From positions 1,364,001 to 1,428,000 of the forward strand of contig OZ254140.1 of NCBI GenBank assembly GCA_965267775.1: DNA of 64,000 nucleotides, given 5' to 3'. The notes under the pieces are model-generated. The model had not been told where the DNA came from, made no database searches, and worked only from the letters and a program-made list of their open reading frames with translations. Every line of letters begins with the position of its first letter. Positions within the stretch are counted from its first letter, which is position 1. The position numbers and the translations under genes are program-made. The stretch comes from Planktophila sp965267775. Lineage in GTDB: Bacteria; Actinomycetota; Actinomycetes; Nanopelagicales; Nanopelagicaceae. Below, piece after piece: positions 59,927 to 64,000 of the stretch.

Positions 59927-60717
59927 GCAATCAATACGAATCAGCGCTGACTTACACCTCTTATCTGCAGGTTGATGAGCTTCTTCAACTTCAAAAGCCA
60001 CTCTCTGACGGTCCAGAACATGATGAGCTGCTCTTCATCATCATCCACCAGACTTACGAACTCTGGTTTAAACAGCTCTTGCATGAATTTCAAGCTGCAG
60101 CTGAAGCGATGGAGGCGGGTAATTCTCATTACGCTCTCTCATTACTTGGCCGCATCCGCACCATCATGAAGGTCTGCGTTACACAGGTAGATATTCTCGA
60201 GACGATGACGCCACTTCAATTTAACGCCTTCCGTGGATATCTCTCATCATCGAGCGGTTTCCAATCGGCGCAATTTAGAAAAGTCGAAGCAATTCTCGGT
60301 CGCCGTGATGGAAAGATGGCAGGCCATCTTCCTGAAGAGATGCAGGCAGAGATTAAAGAGATTACAGATCGCAATTCGATCTGGGATTCATTCTTGATTT
60401 ATGTTGCAGGTCGCGGATTCGCTATTCCTGCTCAAGTTCTCGACCGACCAAAATCTGTGGCATATGAGAGCAACCTTCAAGTTCAAGATTCTCTTCTCGA
60501 ACTCCATCGCAACGATGCAGAGGCAGCGATGGTTGCAGAGCGCTTACTTGATATCGATGAAGGTATCCAAGAGTGGCGCTATCGCCATGTAAAGATGGTC
60601 GAACGCACTATCGGAGCGAAGATGGGTACAGGCGGATCAAGTGGTGTGCAATATCTTGCAAGCACGCTCTTTAATCCAGTCTTCAAAGATCTCTGGGAGA
60701 TCCGTTCACGCTTTTAA
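59923..60717 (+). CDS. kynA: Tryptophan 2,3-dioxygenase
   Basis: Haem dioxygenase opening tryptophan to N-formylkynurenine. 264 residues: LTYTSYLQVDELLQLQ at the start, FIIIHQTYELWFKQLLHE with the substrate-near His, LGRIRTIMK, FRGYLSSSSGFQSAQFR and the C-terminal RTIGAKMGTGGSSGVQYL signature that binds the carboxylate. Coupled to kynU. No kynurenine formamidase gene is present nearby, so the middle step must come from elsewhere. Confidence 0.95.
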   Translation: MSNQYESALTYTSYLQVDELLQLQKPLSDGPEHDELLFIIIHQTYELWFKQLLHEFQAAAEAMEAGNSHYALSLLGRIRTIMKVCVTQVDILETMTPLQFNAFRGYLSSSSGFQSAQFRKVEAILGRRDGKMAGHLPEEMQAEIKEITDRNSIWDSFLIYVAGRGFAIPAQVLDRPKSVAYESNLQVQDSLLELHRNDAEAAMVAERLLDIDEGIQEWRYRHVKMVERTIGAKMGTGGSSGVQYLASTLFNPVFKDLWEIRSRF

Positions 60718-61289
60718 GCGGGAAGACCCTTTACGACAATCTCTTCGAGCGGTAGACGTTCACGCTTTGCGAGTTCGCGCTCAAGCGCTGGCCCTGAGAG
60801 TTTCTCTGGAAGATCTTGTGTGCCCACTGCAACAACAACTACTGGGACAAGATCAGCGCTCATACTGACTGCGCTCTGTGCGATTGACTTATCGAAACCT
60901 GTCATCTGGTGTGCAACGAGTCCGCGATCGTGAGCCTCGATGACAAGTTGCGCCACTGAAAGCCCACAGTCAAAGAGGTAATCACCGTGCGGAGTAGTTC
61001 CATCACCCTTAACTGTCTTTGATGCGACAAGCACGAGGGCAGATGCATTCTGCGCCCACATCTGGTTGAACTCACCGAGTGAAGAGAGAATCTGAGCGAA
61101 GAGCTCATCGCCACGCTTACCCACGAAGTAACGCCAGGGCTGGCCATTAAATGCCGATGGCGCCCAACGTGCAGCCTCAAGGATTGCACGGAGATCGTCA
61201 TCGGAAATTACTGCGCTCTCATTGAGTGAACGTGGGCTACGGCGTGTAGCGATAATTTCATTGACCGGGATAGATGTTTCAGCTCTCAT
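60714..61289 (-). CDS. Nitroreductase-family flavoprotein
   Basis: A 191-residue FMN protein: RRSPRSLNESAVISDD (about 17-32), the ARWAPSAFNGQPWRYFVG segment (about 40-57) and GLVAHQMTGFD (about 128-138) are the NADH:nitroreductase signatures. The natural substrate may be quinones, flavins or dehalogenation targets. It is convergent with kynA (4-base stop overlap). Confidence 0.88.
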   Translation of the reverse strand: MRAETSIPVNEIIATRRSPRSLNESAVISDDDLRAILEAARWAPSAFNGQPWRYFVGKRGDELFAQILSSLGEFNQMWAQNASALVLVASKTVKGDGTTPHGDYLFDCGLSVAQLVIEAHDRGLVAHQMTGFDKSIAQSAVSMSADLVPVVVVAVGTQDLPEKLSGPALERELAKRERLPLEEIVVKGLPA

Positions 61290-61340
61290 AAGGCAGAAGA
61301 GTAACTGCGTTTCTGACTTCTTGCAGAACGGAGAGGTTAC

Positions 61341-62768
61341 TTAACTCTGAGATTTCTTTCTATTAATAATCTCAGTGCGGTGGCCATATGCCTTCTCTGC
61401 AATCTCTCTACGACGTGCGATGTAAGCATCAGATGCGCCAGTGATGAGATGTTCAAATCGCGCATCGCCCTTGATCAATGGATGCAACTCTTTTGCAATT
61501 GTCTGTGATCCCCATACAGGTGGATCCTGTTTTATAACGTTGACGACGATATGTGGATTAATCATTCGATACAGGAGCCCTAAGCGACGAAGTCCCATAT
61601 AAACAAGGTGGCGCTTTCCGCGATTGATATGTTCTTGAACCTTGAGGCGGTTATAGGTAAACCAGGATGGGCGCTTTGGCTCTTCACGTGTTGCAAGGTC
61701 GAAGAGAATCTTTGCAATCTCCGCACCGCCTGTGGTCGCGGGTAGCTCTTTACATTTTGTTGCAAGCTTTGCGCGAACTTGCGGATCCTGAAGTTTCTTC
61801 ACTGCAGCCGTAATGTCGTGAAGGTCTGCTTGATTTCCACGAATAGCAAAACCAAAATCATTTCCCCATTGTGCGCGAGCCTCTTGATCATCGGTTCCGC
61901 GAATATTTGAAATGAAGACTGTTGGTAGGCATGCTGGAAGGTTTTCATGGAAACCGTTGTAACCAGTTGCAGAGACACCTGCATCAAATGCATGCAAGAC
62001 GCGCGCAAGCGGGAAGTGGCGCACAACGCGAATATCTAGACCTTCAGGTGCAAGTGACTTTCCATCTTTATCAAAAGGTTGCTTTGTAAGAATTACCTGT
62101 AGATCTTTCCAGCCAATCAAGCCAGAGAGAGCGGCAGTTAACTTCTCATTAACGTCGCTATCACCGGTTCCGAGCTGGACTAAGACTGCTGGGCGATCAA
62201 GGTCAAGGCCCAAGACCTTTCGTGCCTCTTCGCGTGAAAGCGCCTCAGATTCTCGAAAGAGTGAGACTGAAGAAGTAAGCGTTGCATCATTGCGTTGGGC
62301 TGTTGGTCCAAAATCGTAGGCACGGGCCATATCACCAGGTTCGACGATGTGGTCCATCATCTTTGATTGCATGCCTAGAACAAATCGTTGTGGCTTCTTC
62401 TGCCATAAGCCTCGGCGAACCCAGACCAGCGCCAACTTTGGGTGAGAGAACTTCGCTGCAATAACGCCTGGGTATGGAACGACGCCATCAAATGACATGA
62501 CCGTTGCTCCGGTCTCATCCACCAACGCCATCAATCGATCGCGGAGATAGTCATCCCAATTCTCTCGCGGCATCCATCCTCGATCGCGACCAGGAATGTA
62601 TTCGACTCGAATTCCAAGATAGTCAGGAATCTCTGCAATTCCACCCGCCATTGAGACGATGATCGGATTAGCGTATTTCTTAAGTTCAATGGCAATCGCT
62701 GTTGCACGTACCAGGTGGCCCATTCCAACGCCGTTGCTCGTCGCTAGAATAATTGTTGGCTTTGTCAT
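61341..62768 (-). CDS. GT-B glycosyltransferase (MurG/MGT-like)
   Basis: A 475-residue enzyme with an N-terminal acceptor domain (LATSNGVGMGHLVRATAIA, 6-24) and a C-terminal donor domain (GTGDSDVNEKL, then GVSATGYNGFHENLPACLPTVFIS). It resembles UDP-glycosyltransferases of the GT28/GT1 kind. The last 120 residues are an extra basic region (KRHLVYMGLRRLGLLYRM). The ATG at 62768 is used; MVALT at 62786 is an extension. It is divergent from a TetR gene. Confidence 0.8.
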   Translation of the reverse strand: MTKPTIILATSNGVGMGHLVRATAIAIELKKYANPIIVSMAGGIAEIPDYLGIRVEYIPGRDRGWMPRENWDDYLRDRLMALVDETGATVMSFDGVVPYPGVIAAKFSHPKLALVWVRRGLWQKKPQRFVLGMQSKMMDHIVEPGDMARAYDFGPTAQRNDATLTSSVSLFRESEALSREEARKVLGLDLDRPAVLVQLGTGDSDVNEKLTAALSGLIGWKDLQVILTKQPFDKDGKSLAPEGLDIRVVRHFPLARVLHAFDAGVSATGYNGFHENLPACLPTVFISNIRGTDDQEARAQWGNDFGFAIRGNQADLHDITAAVKKLQDPQVRAKLATKCKELPATTGGAEIAKILFDLATREEPKRPSWFTYNRLKVQEHINRGKRHLVYMGLRRLGLLYRMINPHIVVNVIKQDPPVWGSQTIAKELHPLIKGDARFEHLITGASDAYIARRREIAEKAYGHRTEIINRKKSQS

Positions 62769-62776
62769 GGTGGTTA

Positions 62777-62811
62777 AGGCTACCAATACTTCGCAATATT
62801 GAGTTTAATAT
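62777..62811. promoter_or_regulatory. Divergent promoter region with candidate TetR operator
   Basis: On the minus strand TAGCCT (62777-62782) is eight bases before the glycosyltransferase ATG. On the plus strand TTTAAT (62804-62809) is six bases before the TetR ATG at 62816. Between them CAATACTT-CG-CAATATTG is an imperfect inverted repeat that could be the TetR site. Confidence 0.45.
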
Positions 62812-62815
62812 CCCA

Positions 62816-63421
62816 ATGTCACCGACAATTCACCCTACAAAGGCACGTCTCATTGAGACCGCTGCTGCCCTTTTGGAAACGCAATTCCCAGGGTCAGTTC
62901 AAGTAGATGAAATCCTAGAAAAATCGGGGATTTCAAAGGGAAGTCTTTATCATCACTTTGAAGATCTCGGTGAACTTCTCGAAGCTGCACAGGTGGCACG
63001 TTATGCAGAATGGGTTAATCGCAGTATTGGCTTGATTACTCCAGTGCTCACGGAGACAAAGACCCGCGATGAAATGATCGAGGGACTTCGTCGAATCACT
63101 CGTTTCACTCAATCAGCAGAATTTAAAGGTATGAGATTTCAACGTGCACGCGCACTTGCAAATGCCGAAACATCAAAGCGATTTGAGCACGCGTTAGGTG
63201 TAGAACAAGAACGACTGAATATCGCTCTCGCTGATTTAGTTCAAGAGGCGAAAAATAAAGGACTTTTCAAGGAAGAGTTAGATCCACGTATCGTTGCTAT
63301 TTTCATTCAAAGTTATACCCTCGGAAAAATCGTTGATGACATCGTTCCTGATCCAATGGCTCAGGAAATGTGGGAAAATTTCATCGTAAATATGCTTGTC
63401 GCCACGATGGTTACTCAATAG
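62816..63421 (+). CDS. TetR-family regulator
   Basis: A 201-residue regulator from the ATG at 62816. The N-terminal HTH is complete: LIETAAALLETQFPGSVQVD, then ILEKSGISKGSLYHHFEDLGELL (about 32-54), followed by a helical ligand domain (KTRDEMIEGLRRITRFTQS). The longer frame from 62753 crosses the divergent gene. It probably represses itself and the divergent glycosyltransferase; the ligand is unknown. Confidence 0.88.
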   Translation: MSPTIHPTKARLIETAAALLETQFPGSVQVDEILEKSGISKGSLYHHFEDLGELLEAAQVARYAEWVNRSIGLITPVLTETKTRDEMIEGLRRITRFTQSAEFKGMRFQRARALANAETSKRFEHALGVEQERLNIALADLVQEAKNKGLFKEELDPRIVAIFIQSYTLGKIVDDIVPDPMAQEMWENFIVNMLVATMVTQ

Positions 63422-63499
63422 TTGCAACTTCTTTGGGCTTCGGCGATAATTGCGCCACACGTTTAAGACGTGGTTAAAAGGAGAGTACAGAACAAAACC

Positions 63500-63520
63500 G
63501 CTTCTAAGTTAGAGGCTTTT
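63500..63520 (+). terminator. Probable terminator after the TetR gene
   Basis: GCTTCT-AAGTT-AGAGGC followed by TTTT, about 80 bases after the TetR stop and 18 before the next ATG. Confidence 0.5.
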
Positions 63521-63537
63521 GTAGTACAGCGTTACAA

Positions 63538-64000
63538 ATGACAACTGCGCCACATGCGAATACGTATCGTCGAGTCCCAGCAACATCAACACCAATTTCT
63601 CCTGAGAAGGTAGCGTCAGTTCTCGCCGCCGAGTGGGAGCTATTCACAAAAAACACCAAGGCATCAGAGACAGAGAGCAAGCGCGCTTTCTCATCTCTCC
63701 CCCTCGGTGTGACATCTAGCTTCCAGCACTGGGATCCATACCCAATCTCTATTGCCAGCGCAGAGGGCGCATATATGACCGATGTTGATGGTCGTAAATT
63801 GCTCGACCTCTCAATGGGTTTTGGAGCAATGCTTGCTGGCCACCTCAACCCAGTTGTTGTTGAGGAGATTCAATCTTCTCTGACAAAGGGAATGCTCTTT
63901 GTAACTCCATCTCCAACATCTACCGATGCTGCAGAGCGGATCTGTAAGCGTTTCGGTATCGATCAAGTTCGATTTACCAATTCAGGTACAGAGTCAACGA
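63538..64000 (+). CDS. Class III aminotransferase, N-terminal part (runs off the window)
   Basis: The ATG at 63538 opens a frame of 154 codons to the window edge: MTTAPHANTYRRVPATSTP, then FQHWDPYPISIASAEGAYMTD, GRKLLDLSMGFGAMLAGHLNP and FTNSGTEST. The last motif is the PLP-phosphate site of glutamate-1-semialdehyde aminomutase and related omega-aminotransferases. Which subgroup it belongs to cannot be told without the C-terminal part. The ATG lies 18 bases past the hairpin. Confidence 0.85.
   Translation, partial: MTTAPHANTYRRVPATSTPISPEKVASVLAAEWELFTKNTKASETESKRAFSSLPLGVTSSFQHWDPYPISIASAEGAYMTDVDGRKLLDLSMGFGAMLAGHLNPVVVEEIQSSLTKGMLFVTPSPTSTDAAERICKRFGIDQVRFTNSGTEST

Overview
The window looks like the chromosome of a free-living actinobacterium with a small, tightly packed genome and moderate GC. 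Actinobacteria-specific families (BldC-like regulator, DUF3073, DUF5302, TIGR02611-type membrane protein, the actinobacterial OB-fold domain), very short intergenic gaps and a GC content well below that of soil actinomycetes point to the freshwater acI group (Nanopelagicales, Planktophila/Nanopelagicus-like). That placement is an inference. No rRNA, CRISPR array, transposase or integrase gene was found.

Left end (1-4960): an AT-richer block of minus-strand genes. Two copies of a 24-base sequence (250-273 and 4935-4958) match, on the minus strand, the 3' end of an RNase P RNA gene. Between them lie a single-domain EamA protein, an OmpR-type response regulator with its histidine kinase, a tiny secreted acidic repeat protein, a COG4705-type membrane protein, a PAP2 phosphatase and a secreted DUF305 protein. 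I read this as a 4.7-kb envelope/stress islet.

5060-16500: tRNA-Lys, a glycine-rich secreted protein, an aldehyde dehydrogenase/DUF779/alcohol dehydrogenase operon, TsaC/Sua5, a GT4 glycosyltransferase, a SIMPL-domain protein, a tRNA cluster (Glu, Asp, Phe), a WecA/MraY-type sugar-phosphate transferase and BldC. 16229-29742: a long minus-strand run holding most of de novo purine synthesis (purA, D, B, C, S, Q, L, F, M) behind class II aldolase fba, ending in a GT-C membrane protein, DUF3073 and an unknown gene.

30069-45750: acs, cvpA-like, a TlpA-like lipoprotein, nth, a Crp/Fnr regulator, a small AT-rich islet with a DUF4145 gene broken by one in-frame TGA and a 58-residue unknown gene, then ridA/DUF4177/yqeY. 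These are followed by GDP-fucose synthesis (fcl, gmd) downstream of lysC-asd, a LamG-type secreted protein, and recR-dnaX with the SRP RNA and tRNA-Ser.

45750-64000: secreted and hypothetical genes, a second COG4705 paralogue, a SulP permease and succinate-semialdehyde dehydrogenase. Next come an APC permease fused to an OB-fold domain, tadA/upp/malic enzyme/dedA, an ABC-F ATPase with a YdcZ-type exporter, kynureninase plus tryptophan 2,3-dioxygenase, a nitroreductase, a GT-B glycosyltransferase with a divergent TetR regulator, and the start of a class III aminotransferase.

Many genes appear leaderless: a -10-like hexamer sits 6-8 bases before the start codon. Three divergent gene pairs (nth/crp, tadA/upp, ABC-F/kynU) have -10 boxes that overlap or nearly touch, leaving only 17-29 bases between start codons.
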